64,000 nt of DNA. Origin: JAKZRT01 sp965247915. Its GTDB lineage: Bacteria; Pseudomonadota; Alphaproteobacteria; Rhodobacterales; Rhodobacteraceae. The stretch is from contig OZ252048.1 of the NCBI GenBank assembly GCA_965247915.1, positions 2,728,001-2,792,000 of the forward strand. Direction: 5' to 3'. Made by a program: the position numbers and the translations under genes. Under the pieces are notes generated by a model. The model saw only the letters and a list, made by a program, of their open reading frames with translations. It was not told where the DNA came from and searched no databases. This document shows positions 1 to 8,815 of this stretch, piece by piece. Numbering within the stretch: the first letter of the stretch is position 1; each line of letters opens with the position of its first letter.

Positions 1-2
1 GG

Positions 3-767
3 CTGAACCATTTTTCGGTCCTGACGCATGTGGTCTATACCAAAACCGGCAAGTCGGCTTACGGCGACGTGCGGGCCCGGGCACCGGGATATTTCGCCCG
101 ATTGCCGGGCTATTCCGAGATTCTGGCCGCCGGTCGCGCGACCGGTGCATCGCTGGACACCGAAGGCTGGATGGATGTTGATCTCAGCCACGTCAGCGGC
201 ATTCGCAATTGGTCCGACCGCTGGTTGTTCCGCGATATTCTGGTACGTTTTGGCACCTTGCCGATCACCACCTACAGCCATTTCGGCGAATATATCGGGT
301 GGGCGCATGATCGCGCCGATCATCGCGGGATCGAGGATTTCTACACCGCCTACCGCGCTCACCTGGGCCGCGTGAAGCCCGAGTTAAAAGACCAGGTTCG
401 CGAGCGCATCGTGCCGATCATCGAGGCGATGATAACCGGCAAAGCTTACGAGGAGGCGGCGGTCAATATACCCAACCGGAGCTTTATTACCGACCTGCCC
501 GACTGGATCGCGGTCGAGGTTCCGGCAGTGGTCGATGGTGACGGGGTTCACGGGATCGTGGTTGAGGTGCCAGCAGGTATCAGGGGGCTTCTGACAAACC
601 AGATCGGCGTTCACGATCTGACTGCGCGCGCGGTTCTTGACGGCAGCCGCGACCTGGCGGTGCAGGCGCTGTTGGTCGATCCGGTGGTGACGGTTGGTCG
701 AAACATTCCGGACCTGGTCGATCACATGATTGCGGAACAGGCGCCCTGGCTTGATTATCTGAACTGA
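3..767 (+). CDS. Family 4 glycoside hydrolase, C-terminal part (5' end outside window)
   Basis: The frame is open from the first bases, so this is the last 254 residues of a longer protein. It begins at 'LNHFSVLTHV', which matches the metal-binding Asn-His segment of GH4 enzymes (alpha-glucosidase, alpha-galactosidase, alpha-galacturonidase types), and later has 'VEVPA' and 'LLVDPVV', typical of the GH4 C-terminal domain. GH4 enzymes use NAD+ and a divalent metal to cleave glycosides by a redox-elimination route in the cytoplasm. They are usually about 430-480 residues, so slightly less than half is missing. Substrate cannot be told from this part. It ends 87 bases before the proposed start of the next gene. 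Confidence 0.8.
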   Translation: MNHFSVLTHVVYTKTGKSAYGDVRARAPGYFARLPGYSEILAAGRATGASLDTEGWMDVDLSHVSGIRNWSDRWLFRDILVRFGTLPITTYSHFGEYIGWAHDRADHRGIEDFYTAYRAHLGRVKPELKDQVRERIVPIIEAMITGKAYEEAAVNIPNRSFITDLPDWIAVEVPAVVDGDGVHGIVVEVPAGIRGLLTNQIGVHDLTARAVLDGSRDLAVQALLVDPVVTVGRNIPDLVDHMIAEQAPWLDYLN

Positions 768-854
768 AAACTGGCGAGGCTTGGGGCCGCCCGCCCTTTT
801 CGACCAATGCCTTTGACGCTATCGACGGGTGCGGCGGTTACCGGAGGCTTTGAA

Positions 855-2162
855 TTGGCTGATATGGCGCACGAAACTCTGCTTGAGCGGCGCGAGCGGC
901 TGCTCGGGCCGAATGTCACCACCTTCTATGATGATCCGGTGCATTTGGTGCGCGGTGAAGGCGTCTGGCTGTGGGATGCCGGGGGGCGCAAGTATTTGGA
1001 TTGCTACAACAACGTGCCGCATGTCGGCCATGGCAACCCGCGTGTGGTCGCCGCGATTGCCGGGCAGGCGGCAAGGCTGAACACCCACACGCGCTATCTG
1101 CACGAGGGCATTCTGGATTATGTCGAGCGTCTGACCGGCACTATGGACGCCCCCCTTGAGACCGCGATCATGACCTGCACAGGGTCCGAGGCCAACGACA
1201 TTGCCATGCGCATGGCCGAGGCTGTGACCGGCAAACGCGGCATCATCGCCACCGATTTCACCTATCATGGCAACACCGCGCTGGTCAGCCAGCTGTCGCA
1301 ATCGAACCGGCCCGGCGTGGGCGGTGCTTTTGCCGATATGGTGCGCTTTGTGCCCGCGCCTGACAGCTATCGCCCGCTTGGCGGTAAGGCGGGCATGGCC
1401 CACGCGCAGGCATTTGCCGCAGCGGTTGAGACGGCGATTGCCGAGCTTGCGGCCGGCGATCACGGCTTTGCCGGGTTGCTGATCGACCCGTTTTTAGTCA
1501 ACGAGGGCTTTCCCGATCTGGCCAGCGGCTGGCTGGCCCCAGCTGTGGACGCAGTCCATCGCGGCGGTGGCCTGCTGATCGCCGACGAGGTTCAGCCGGG
1601 GTTCGGGCGGCTGGGCAGCCATATGTGGGGGCACCAATATCAGGGGGTGCAGCCCGACATCGTGACCATGGGCAAACCCATGGCCAACGGGCACCCGGTC
1701 AGCGCGGTGGTGACCTCGCGCGCCACGATGGCGGCGTTTCGGAGTGCCTTCCGGTATTTCAACACTTTCGGCGGCAACCCGGTTAGTTGCGCCGCAGCGA
1801 TGGCGGTTCTGGACGAGCTTGGCGACAAGGATCTGATGGCCAACGCCGCAGCGGTCGGAGCCTATGCCAAAGACCGGTTGCAAGACCTGGCGGGGCGTCA
1901 CTCGGTGATCGGCGACGTGCGCGGGCGCGGGTTGATTTTGGGCGCGGAACTGGTGGAGGACCGCACCACGAAAGCTCCGGCGACCGAGGTTGCCGATAAT
2001 GTGGTCAATTTGATGCGCGAGAGGGGGATATTGCTCAGCGCGCTCGGTCGGCACCGCAATACCCTGAAAATCCGCCCGCCGATGGTGTTTTCGCAAGAAA
2101 ATGCCGATCAGCTGATCGAGGTTTTGGACGGGGTTCTGAGCGACCAGCAGACGCGCGTATGA
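855..2162 (+). CDS. Class III aminotransferase fold, phospho-lyase-like PLP enzyme
   Basis: Pyridoxal-phosphate enzyme of about 435 residues. 'RYLDCYNNVPHVGHGNP'-type N-terminal signature, 'IADEVQPGFGR' (Asp facing the pyridine ring) and 'TMGKPMANGHPV' (Schiff-base Lys) are all present. The overall pattern is closest to the ethanolamine-phosphate / phosphohydroxylysine phospho-lyase branch rather than to ordinary transaminases. An in-frame ATG exists at 807, but GGAGG at 843-847 is correctly spaced only for a TTG at 855; ATG 864 is a further option. The stop codon overlaps the next gene, a kinase, by 4 bp, so kinase then phospho-lyase on one substrate is likely. The substrate is unknown; a plain aminotransferase remains possible. 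Confidence 0.8.
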   Translation: MADMAHETLLERRERLLGPNVTTFYDDPVHLVRGEGVWLWDAGGRKYLDCYNNVPHVGHGNPRVVAAIAGQAARLNTHTRYLHEGILDYVERLTGTMDAPLETAIMTCTGSEANDIAMRMAEAVTGKRGIIATDFTYHGNTALVSQLSQSNRPGVGGAFADMVRFVPAPDSYRPLGGKAGMAHAQAFAAAVETAIAELAAGDHGFAGLLIDPFLVNEGFPDLASGWLAPAVDAVHRGGGLLIADEVQPGFGRLGSHMWGHQYQGVQPDIVTMGKPMANGHPVSAVVTSRATMAAFRSAFRYFNTFGGNPVSCAAAMAVLDELGDKDLMANAAAVGAYAKDRLQDLAGRHSVIGDVRGRGLILGAELVEDRTTKAPATEVADNVVNLMRERGILLSALGRHRNTLKIRPPMVFSQENADQLIEVLDGVLSDQQTRV

Positions 2163-3097
2163 ACGATGTTGTTGCCGAAGCCCTGTCGCGCTGGCGGATG
2201 GCTGGGGCGGATGTCGCGCTGGCCGCGCACCGCGAAAATATGGTGTTTCGCGTGGCCCATGCGGGTCGCAGCTTTGCCCTGCGCCTGCACCGGCGGGGCT
2301 ATCGGTCGGATACCGAACTGGCCTCGGAGCTTGATTGGATGGCCGCGGCGGCCAAAGGCGGCATTCACGTGCCCTGCCCCATAGCGTCGGCGTCGCGGCG
2401 TTTCCTTGAGCATGTGGCGGGCTGGCAGGTCGATGTGCTGAGCTGGCTGTCGGGCGAGACCCTGGCCACGGCCATTGCAGACGCCACACCGCGCCGTCGC
2501 GCCGAAATTTTTTCGGACCTGGGCCACGAAATGGCCCGGTTTCACCGGGTTTGCGACGCCTGGACCCCACCGGATGGGTTCGACCGCGCCGCCTGGGATC
2601 GGGGCGGTTTGACCGGGCAAGCCCCGCTTTGGGGGCGGTTTTGGGACAACCTGGCGCTGGCGCCCGATGATGCGGCGCTGTTTGCTGATTTTCGCGCTCT
2701 GGCCGAAGCCGATCTTGCCGCCATCGAAGTGTCGCTGGATACTGGCCTGATTCATGCCGATCTGCTGGGCGAAAACGTTCTGGTCGATGGCGCGACCATC
2801 AAGCTGATCGACTTTGACGACGGCGGCTGGGGGTTTCGGCTGTTTGAGCTGGTGACGGCGCTGATCAAGCTGATCGACGATCCCGACTGTGGCGCTCTGA
2901 AAGACGCGCTTTTGGGTGGCTACCGGGCTATCCGACCACTGAACGACACCGGGTTCGATCTGTTGATTGCGCTGCGTGCGACAACCTATGTGGGCTGGAT
3001 CGCCGACCGGACCGACCTGCCCGACGCCGCCGCGCGTCAGCGCCTCAACGCGACCCGCGCCCGGCGGCTGATCAATCGCTATCTCGTGTCAGACTAA
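2159..3097 (+). CDS. APH/choline-kinase-fold small-molecule kinase (phosphotransferase)
   Basis: 312 residues with the phosphotransferase signature 'LIHADLLGEN' (catalytic Asp, around residue 201) and 'IDFDD' (metal-binding Asp, around residue 221), as in aminoglycoside, homoserine and hydroxylysine kinases. It starts inside the stop of the upstream phospho-lyase-like gene (ATGA), so the two are translationally coupled. In animals a related kinase and phospho-lyase pair degrades hydroxylysine; here the substrate is only inferred to be an amino alcohol. The 3' end overlaps the convergent regulator gene by 26 bp. Confidence 0.8.
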   Translation: MNDVVAEALSRWRMAGADVALAAHRENMVFRVAHAGRSFALRLHRRGYRSDTELASELDWMAAAAKGGIHVPCPIASASRRFLEHVAGWQVDVLSWLSGETLATAIADATPRRRAEIFSDLGHEMARFHRVCDAWTPPDGFDRAAWDRGGLTGQAPLWGRFWDNLALAPDDAALFADFRALAEADLAAIEVSLDTGLIHADLLGENVLVDGATIKLIDFDDGGWGFRLFELVTALIKLIDDPDCGALKDALLGGYRAIRPLNDTGFDLLIALRATTYVGWIADRTDLPDAAARQRLNATRARRLINRYLVSD

Positions 3098-3524
3098 CCT
3101 CGGCCAAAAGCGCCAGCAGGTCGTCGAGTTTGTCCGATCCAAGCTTGTGGCGGGTCGCCTCGGCAATGTCGCGGGCCTGGACAGCGTTCGCGGCAAGTTG
3201 GTCGCGCCCTGCCGCGCCGAGCCGAAAAAGCTGTCGGCGTCGGTCGATCGGATGCATCGCGCGCTCGACCAGGTCGCGCTTTTCCATTCCGGCGATGATC
3301 CGGCTGAGGCTGGGCGGCAAAAGACAGGCGTGGCGGGCCAGCTTGTTGCCCTCTAACTCGCCAAATTCCTGCAGGACGCGCAGCACCCGCCATTGCTGTT
3401 CGGTCAGCCCCGAGGCGGCCAGCATTTCGCGGATCGGCCCCATCAGCGCCTCGCGCGCCCTGAGCAGCGCAATCGGCAGCGAGGCCCGGATGGCATGCAA
3501 TTCGTGTTCATGGTCAGGGTTCAT
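3072..3524 (-). CDS. hpaR: MarR-family repressor of homoprotocatechuate degradation
   Basis: About 150 residues with a winged helix: 'LTEQQWRVLRVLQEFG' then 'LPPSLSRIIAGMEKRDLVER' (recognition helix and wing), followed by 'DRRRQLFRL'. Divergently transcribed from the hpaF-E-D-G-H genes, the usual place for HpaR, which represses the operon until a pathway aromatic acid binds. Start taken as ATG 3524, which gives the usual HpaR length; an in-frame ATG at 3554 would put the start inside the palindrome. The perfect inverted repeat just upstream is the likely binding site for autoregulation and control of the operon. Confidence 0.85.
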   Translation of the reverse strand: MNPDHEHELHAIRASLPIALLRAREALMGPIREMLAASGLTEQQWRVLRVLQEFGELEGNKLARHACLLPPSLSRIIAGMEKRDLVERAMHPIDRRRQLFRLGAAGRDQLAANAVQARDIAEATRHKLGSDKLDDLLALLAEVSLTRDSD

Positions 3525-3541
3525 TTGACAAATCTGCCATA

Positions 3542-3580
3542 ATTCCCTTAACATCGCAATAGTTGCTTTGTTAAGGGAAT
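3542..3580. promoter_or_regulatory. Perfect 12-bp inverted repeat, candidate HpaR operator
   Basis: ATTCCCTTAACA at 3542-3553 and its exact reverse complement at 3569-3580, separated by 15 bases, fill most of the short gap between hpaR and hpaF. Spacing of arm centres (27 bp) and position fit a dimeric MarR-family regulator. The right arm also carries the AAGGGA ribosome-binding site of hpaF, so occupancy would cover the operon's start. Confidence 0.75.
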
Positions 3581-3583
3581 GAC

Positions 3584-3988
3584 GTGCCGCATCTGATCGT
3601 CGAATATTCGGCCAACCTGGAACAGGCGGTGGACATCGCCGGCCTGTGCGAGGTTCTGCGCGCAGCTGCCGCCGCGCATGCGACGTTTCCGATGGCGGGC
3701 GTGCGGGTGCGCGCCTATGCCGCGCAGCATTACGCGGTGGCCGATGGCGACCCCAAGCACGGATTTATCGACATCGGGGTGCGTCTGCGCGCCGGCCGCA
3801 GCGATGCCGTCAAACGCGATGCCACCGATGTACTTTTTGCCGCCGTGACCAAATACCTGGCACCGGTCATGGCAAAGCGGTCGATCGCGGTTTCACTGGA
3901 ATTGCGGGATATATCCGCCGACTTCGCCCCGAAGACGGGGACCATACGCAAGCATCTTGGAACGGATGGCCCCGATGGCGGCGCTTGA
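3584..3988 (+). CDS. hpaF: 5-carboxymethyl-2-hydroxymuconate delta-isomerase
   Basis: 134 residues starting from GTG: mature N-terminus would be Pro ('PHLIVEYSANLEQ'), the catalytic N-terminal proline of the tautomerase superfamily, kept as in HpaF/HpcD. It isomerises CHM to COHED in HPC breakdown, in the cytoplasm as a trimer. AAGGGA 7 bases upstream supports the GTG. First gene of the degradation operon; its 3' end overlaps the start of hpaE. Confidence 0.9.
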   Translation: MPHLIVEYSANLEQAVDIAGLCEVLRAAAAAHATFPMAGVRVRAYAAQHYAVADGDPKHGFIDIGVRLRAGRSDAVKRDATDVLFAAVTKYLAPVMAKRSIAVSLELRDISADFAPKTGTIRKHLGTDGPDGGA

Positions 3989-5486
3989 AGACAACGTAAA
4001 ACGCGCGCGGGGCTATCTGGAGCGGTTCGCGCGCGACGGCGTCATGAACCAGATCGGCGGCAGGTCGCTGCCCGCCGCCGAGGGCCGGACTTTTACGACC
4101 ACTAGCCCCATAGATGACACCCTGATCGCCCAGGTTGCCAGAAGCGATGCCAGCGACATCGACCGGGCCGCCTGTGCCGCGCAGGACGCATTCGCCGATT
4201 GGCGCGATATGGGCGTGGCCGAGCGCAAGCGTCTCCTGCACGCCATCGCCGACGGCATTGAGGCGCGCGCCGACGAGATCGCGCTTTGCGAATGTATCGA
4301 CACCGGCCAGGCGCTGCGGTTCATGTCCAAAACCGCCCTCAGGGGTGCCGAAAACTTCCGCTTTTTCGCCGACCGCGCGCCTGCCGCCCGTGATGGCCAA
4401 TCGTTGCCTTCGGCCACGTTGATGAATATCACCACCCGGGTGCCGATTGGCCCGGTTGGGGTCATCACGCCCTGGAACACGCCGTTTATGCTCAGCACCT
4501 GGAAAATCGCGCCAGCTTTGGCGGCGGGCTGTACATTGGTTCATAAGCCGGCTGAGTTTTCACCCGTAACCGCCCGAATTCTATGCGAGATTGCGGATGA
4601 AGCTGGTCTGCCGCCGGGAGTCTGGAACCTGGTCAACGGCCTGGGGGAAGAGGCCGGTCGCGCCCTGACCGAACATCCCATGATCCGCGCCATCGCCTTT
4701 GTCGGCGAAAGCCGAACCGGTTCGATGATAATGCGCCAGGGGTCCGAGACGCTGAAGCGGGTGCACTTCGAGCTGGGCGGCAAGAACCCGGTGGTGGTTT
4801 TTGACGATGCCGATCAGACCCGGGCGCTGGATGCGGCGATTTTCATGATCTATTCGCTGAACGGCGAGCGCTGTACCTCGTCATCGCGGCTGTTGGTGCA
4901 GGACAGCATCGCCGACGACTTTCTTGCCCGCCTCGCCGCGCGCGTAAAGCGCATCAAGGTTGGCCACCCATTGGACCCGGACACCGAGGTCGGTCCGTTA
5001 ATCCACAAGGTGCATTTCGACAAGGTCACCAGCTTTTTTGAGCAAGCCAAGGCCGAGGGCGCGACCATCGCGGCGGGCGGCGGGCGCGTGGGCACCACCG
5101 GATATTATGTCGCCCCGACCCTCTTCACCGACGCCACCAACGACATGGAGATTGCGCAGCAGGAAATATTCGGCCCGGTCCTGACGGCAATCCGGTTTTC
5201 AGACGAGGCCGAAGCCCTGAAGATCGCCAACGACACGCCTTACGGCCTGACCGCTTACGTCTGGACCAATGACCTGACCCGGGCTTTGCGGTTTACCGAA
5301 CGCCTCGAGGCGGGCATGATCTGGGTGAACTCGGAAAACGTCCGCCACCTGCCGACGCCATTTGGCGGCGTCAAGGCCAGCGGCATCGGGCGCGACGGCG
5401 GCGATTGGTCGTTTGACTTTTACATGGAGCAAAAACACATCGGCATCGCCACTGGCCCGCACAAAATTGCCCGCCTTGGAGCATGA
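3966..5486 (+). CDS. hpaE: 5-carboxymethyl-2-hydroxymuconate semialdehyde dehydrogenase
   Basis: About 506-residue NAD+-dependent aldehyde dehydrogenase. 'GPVGVITPWNTPFMLSTWK' is the cofactor-site block, 'FELGGKNP' carries the general-base Glu and 'NGERCTSSSR' the nucleophilic Cys. It oxidises the ring-cleavage semialdehyde of homoprotocatechuate. Start ATG 3966 (3975 also possible); either lies within the end of hpaF, so translation is coupled. Position between isomerase and ring-cleaving dioxygenase fixes the role. Confidence 0.9.
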   Translation: MAPMAALEDNVKRARGYLERFARDGVMNQIGGRSLPAAEGRTFTTTSPIDDTLIAQVARSDASDIDRAACAAQDAFADWRDMGVAERKRLLHAIADGIEARADEIALCECIDTGQALRFMSKTALRGAENFRFFADRAPAARDGQSLPSATLMNITTRVPIGPVGVITPWNTPFMLSTWKIAPALAAGCTLVHKPAEFSPVTARILCEIADEAGLPPGVWNLVNGLGEEAGRALTEHPMIRAIAFVGESRTGSMIMRQGSETLKRVHFELGGKNPVVVFDDADQTRALDAAIFMIYSLNGERCTSSSRLLVQDSIADDFLARLAARVKRIKVGHPLDPDTEVGPLIHKVHFDKVTSFFEQAKAEGATIAAGGGRVGTTGYYVAPTLFTDATNDMEIAQQEIFGPVLTAIRFSDEAEALKIANDTPYGLTAYVWTNDLTRALRFTERLEAGMIWVNSENVRHLPTPFGGVKASGIGRDGGDWSFDFYMEQKHIGIATGPHKIARLGA

Positions 5487-5505
5487 TCTACAAAGGACCC
5501 ATTCA

Positions 5506-6486
5506 TTGCCCGTTCCCGCCCCGAACCTTTATCCGCCCTTCAACATCGTCCGGCTTTCCCATGTCGAATACCGCGTCACCGACCTCGCACGCGCGCACGC
5601 TTTCTACGTCGATACGCTCGGGCTCCAGGTCACGCATGAAGACGCCGACGCCCTGTACCTGCGCGCGATGGAGGAACGCGGCCATCATTCGGTCATTCTG
5701 ACCCGCGCTGACGCCGCTTCGGTCGGGGTTTTGGGGTTCAAACTTTACGACGAGCCTGATCTGGACAAGGCGGAAGCGTTTTTTCAATCGCGCAACCTGC
5801 CAACCCAATGGGTCGACCGCGCCTTTCAGGGCAAGACGTTTGCCACGCGCGACCCGTGGGGCGTGCCGCTCGAATTTTTTGTCAGAATGGAGCGCCTGCC
5901 GCCGATCCACCAGGAATATAAGCTATATCAAGGTGTTAAACCGCTCAGGATCGACCATTTCAACCTGTTTTCGGCCGATGTCGACGGCGCAGTCGGGTTT
6001 TACAACGACATCGGGTTCCGCCTGACCGAATACACGTGCGACGAGGCAACCGGAAAATGCTGGGCGGCCTGGATGCACCGCAAGGGCGGCGTCCATGACG
6101 TGGCCTTCACCAACGGCACCGGTCCGCGCCTGCACCACACCGCGTTCTGGGTGCCGACGCCTTTGAACATCATCGACCTGCTCGACCTGATGGCCACCAC
6201 CGGCTGGCTCGGGTCGATCGAACGCGGGCCCGGGCGGCACGGTATTTCGAACGCATTTTTTCTTTATGTCCGCGATCCAGACGGGCACCGGATCGAGATT
6301 TACTGCTCGGACTATCAAACCGTCGATCCTGATCTCGAGCCGATAAAATGGGATTTGAAAGACCCACAGCGCCAGACGTTGTGGGGGGCGCCTGCGCCGC
6401 AGTCCTGGTTCGAAGAGGGGTCGGTCTTTGACGGCACGACCCCGGTTGAAAGTGCGCTCAAAGCCCAGCCGATCGTGGCGCCCTGA
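5506..6486 (+). CDS. hpaD: 3,4-dihydroxyphenylacetate 2,3-dioxygenase (type I extradiol)
   Basis: 326 residues, two vicinal-oxygen-chelate repeats. Metal ligands visible: His in 'VRLSHVEYRVTDL' of the first module-type motif, His in 'LHHTAFWV' and Glu in 'GHRIEIYCSDY' near the end. Opens the aromatic ring of homoprotocatechuate next to the hydroxyls. Start chosen as TTG 5506 with AAAGGA at 5492-5497; the N-terminus 'PVPAPNLYPPFNIVRLSH' then matches the family. Longer in-frame starts would run into hpaE. Overlaps hpaG by one base (TGATG). Confidence 0.9.
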   Translation: MPVPAPNLYPPFNIVRLSHVEYRVTDLARAHAFYVDTLGLQVTHEDADALYLRAMEERGHHSVILTRADAASVGVLGFKLYDEPDLDKAEAFFQSRNLPTQWVDRAFQGKTFATRDPWGVPLEFFVRMERLPPIHQEYKLYQGVKPLRIDHFNLFSADVDGAVGFYNDIGFRLTEYTCDEATGKCWAAWMHRKGGVHDVAFTNGTGPRLHHTAFWVPTPLNIIDLLDLMATTGWLGSIERGPGRHGISNAFFLYVRDPDGHRIEIYCSDYQTVDPDLEPIKWDLKDPQRQTLWGAPAPQSWFEEGSVFDGTTPVESALKAQPIVAP

Positions 6487-7337
6487 TGCGATTTGCAACC
6501 TATGAGGTTGACGGCCAGCGCTATTTCGGCGCAGTCACCGACGCAGGCGTGATCCCCCTGTCACCAGCATTTCTCCAGTTTCCAAGCCTGCGTGATGTCG
6601 TTGCCGCTGGCGCATTTGCCCAACTGCGCGAGGCCGCGAGCGGTATCACCACGCGGCACGATGATGTGACCTACCAAATACCGATCCCCAACCCGGAAAA
6701 AATCATCTGCGTCGGCGTCAACTTTCCCGACCGCAACGCCGAATACAAAGACGGGCAGGAGGCGCCGCCGCACATGTCGCTCTTCCCCCGCTTTGCCCGG
6801 TCGTTCACCGGCCACGGGCGTGCCCTGATCCGCCCGCGCGAATCGCACAAGCTGGATTACGAGGGCGAGATTGCGGTGGTGATCGGCACGGGCGGGCGGC
6901 GGATTGCCGAGGCCGATGCCTACGATCACATTGCGGCGCTGACGCTGTGCAACGAAGGCACCATCCGCGACTGGGTGCGGCACGCCAAGTTCAACGTCAC
7001 TCAAGGCAAGAACTGGGACCGGTCGGGGGCCATGGGACCCTGGCTGGTGCCGTTTGAACGGGCCGCGCAACTGGACGACATTCGCCTGACCACCATGGTC
7101 AACGGTGAGGTGCGCCAGGACGACCGGACATCGCGGATGCTGCTTGGGGTCCGGCGGCAGATCGCCTATATCTCGACCTTCACGACGCTCGCCCCCGGCG
7201 ACATCATCGTCACCGGCACGCCGACCGGTGCCGGCGCGCGGCTCAAACCGCCGCGCTACCTTGCGCCCGGTGACGTGATCGAGGTCGAGGCCGAGGGTAT
7301 CGGGCGGTTGGTCAACACGGTCGAGGACGAGGCATGA
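6486..7337 (+). CDS. hpaG: FAH-family HHDD isomerase / OPET decarboxylase
   Basis: 283 residues of the fumarylacetoacetate hydrolase family, with 'CVGVNFPDRN', 'KLDYEGEIAVVIG' (metal-binding Glu residues), 'NEGTIRDW' and 'VTGTPTGAG'. In HPC degradation HpaG decarboxylates OPET and isomerises the product. A single-domain version; two-domain HpaG proteins of enterics are about 430 residues, so the second half-reaction may be shared or intrinsic. Coupled to hpaD and hpaH by overlaps. Confidence 0.85.
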   Translation: MRFATYEVDGQRYFGAVTDAGVIPLSPAFLQFPSLRDVVAAGAFAQLREAASGITTRHDDVTYQIPIPNPEKIICVGVNFPDRNAEYKDGQEAPPHMSLFPRFARSFTGHGRALIRPRESHKLDYEGEIAVVIGTGGRRIAEADAYDHIAALTLCNEGTIRDWVRHAKFNVTQGKNWDRSGAMGPWLVPFERAAQLDDIRLTTMVNGEVRQDDRTSRMLLGVRRQIAYISTFTTLAPGDIIVTGTPTGAGARLKPPRYLAPGDVIEVEAEGIGRLVNTVEDEA

Positions 7338-8134
7338 GCCCCGAGGACCACGCGCGCGCCGCGGCGGATTTGCTTGGCGCCGAGCAGACCGGCCAGCAGA
7401 TCGGACATTTGTCGCGGCGGCACCCCGATATGACGATGGACGACGCCTATGCCGTGCAAAAAGCGCTTGAAGCGGCCAAACTGCGGCAGGGGCGAAAGAT
7501 CATCGGCTGGAAAATCGGGCTGACCTCGAAGGCCATGCAATCGGCGCTTGGCATCGACATTCCCGACAGCGGGGTTCTGTTCGATGACATGCTGTTTCAA
7601 ACCGGCGCGCGGGTGCCCAAGGGGCGCTTTATCCAGCCGCGCGTCGAGGCCGAGATTTCCTTGGTGATGGAGGCGGGTCTTGGCGGAGGCGATGTCACCC
7701 GCGATGCGGTGCTCGCCGCCACCGATTTCGTCGCACCGGCGCTGGAGATCCTCGACACGCGGATTCTGCGGCAGGATCCCGAGACCGGGGCGACCCGCAA
7801 GGTCTTTGACACCATCGCCGACAATGCGGCCAACGCGGGCGTGGTTCTGGGCCACGAGCGGCACGCGCCGGGTGCACATGATCTGCGCTGGATCGGGGCG
7901 ATTGTGGCGCGCAATGGCGTGGTGGAAGAAACCGGTCTGGGCGCTGGGGTTTTGAACGATCCGGTTCAATCGGTGGTCTGGCTGGCGCGACGCATGGCCA
8001 CTTACGGGCAAAGGATCGAGGCCGGTCACATTATCCTGTCGGGATCGTTCATTCGCCCAATTGAATGCCCGCCGGGGTCGGACATTCACGCCGATTTCGG
8101 GGACTTCGGGACCGTCGGGATCGGGTTTGACTGA
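7334..8134 (+). CDS. hpaH: 2-oxo-hept-4-ene-1,7-dioate hydratase
   Basis: 266 residues of the 2-keto-4-pentenoate hydratase family: 'IGWKIGLTSKAMQ', 'RVEAEISLVME', 'LEILDTRI' and 'IILSGSFIRP' are the conserved blocks including the metal-binding Glu pair. Adds water to OHED. Overlaps hpaG by 4 bp. The next pathway enzyme, the aldolase HpaI, is not in this window, so the pathway must be completed elsewhere. Confidence 0.9.
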   Translation: MSPEDHARAAADLLGAEQTGQQIGHLSRRHPDMTMDDAYAVQKALEAAKLRQGRKIIGWKIGLTSKAMQSALGIDIPDSGVLFDDMLFQTGARVPKGRFIQPRVEAEISLVMEAGLGGGDVTRDAVLAATDFVAPALEILDTRILRQDPETGATRKVFDTIADNAANAGVVLGHERHAPGAHDLRWIGAIVARNGVVEETGLGAGVLNDPVQSVVWLARRMATYGQRIEAGHIILSGSFIRPIECPPGSDIHADFGDFGTVGIGFD

Positions 8135-8137
8135 GCC

Positions 8138-8725
8138 TCAGCCGATGACCGCGCGGCGCACCATATCCCAGTAAATGCTTTCGACGCGGGCGCGGCTCAG
8201 CCGCCCGCCCTCGCGGTACCAGGTGTTGACGCCGGTCAGCATGGCGATCACGGCCATGGTGGTGAGTTTGATGTCCGGAACCTCGAAATGACCCGCCGCC
8301 TGGCCGTCGCAGAGGATGCTTGCCAAAACGCCCTCGTAATCGCGTCGGAGGCCCTCGATGACGCTAAAATTGGCCGGCACCAGATTGCGCAATTCCATAT
8401 AGGCGATAAACACCGCATCCGGGCGCTGGAGGTGAAAGCGGATGTGAAAACCGGTGAAATGTTCAAGCCGGTCCAACGGGGCAAGCGGCTTGGCCTCGGT
8501 CGCCCAGGCGGTCAGCAGCTCGTCCATATGCGACTGCATCATCTTGAAAAGAAGCGATTGTTTGTCGGGCGTGTAGTTGTACAAAGCGCCCGCCTGCACC
8601 CCGACCTGGGCCGCGATCTGCCGCATCGAGACCGCAGCATACCCGTGCTGGGCAAACAGCCGCTGCGCGGCCTCGCGGATCTTTGGTCCGGTGATTTCTG
8701 AATGTGATCCGGTTTTTCGTGCCAT
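8138..8725 (-). CDS. TetR-family transcriptional regulator
   Basis: 195 residues. N-terminal helix-turn-helix around residues 16-60 ('REAAQRLFAQHGYAAVSMRQIAAQVGV', 'ALYNY'), then a helical ligand domain with the pattern of acyl-CoA-responsive members. Convergent with hpaH with only 3 bases between stops, and divergent from the methyltransferase. A 16-bp palindrome lies 14 bases upstream of its start. Whether it regulates the methyltransferase, itself, or a distant fatty-acid/aromatic pathway is not shown. Confidence 0.8.
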   Translation of the reverse strand: MARKTGSHSEITGPKIREAAQRLFAQHGYAAVSMRQIAAQVGVQAGALYNYTPDKQSLLFKMMQSHMDELLTAWATEAKPLAPLDRLEHFTGFHIRFHLQRPDAVFIAYMELRNLVPANFSVIEGLRRDYEGVLASILCDGQAAGHFEVPDIKLTTMAVIAMLTGVNTWYREGGRLSRARVESIYWDMVRRAVIG

Positions 8726-8738
8726 GGGGCCATGGTAT

Positions 8739-8754
8739 CTGAACGTCCGTTCAG
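8739..8754. promoter_or_regulatory. 16-bp palindrome, candidate TetR operator
   Basis: CTGAACG-TC-CGTTCAG: seven-base perfect arms around a two-base centre, in the divergent gap between the TetR gene and the methyltransferase. Length and position are typical of TetR-family autoregulatory sites. Confidence 0.65.
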
Positions 8755-8815
8755 TTCAACACCCATTGCGCCGGGTTCTGAAACCCGGTTAGCTTGGCTC
8801 GGAGAGCGGGGTCCC

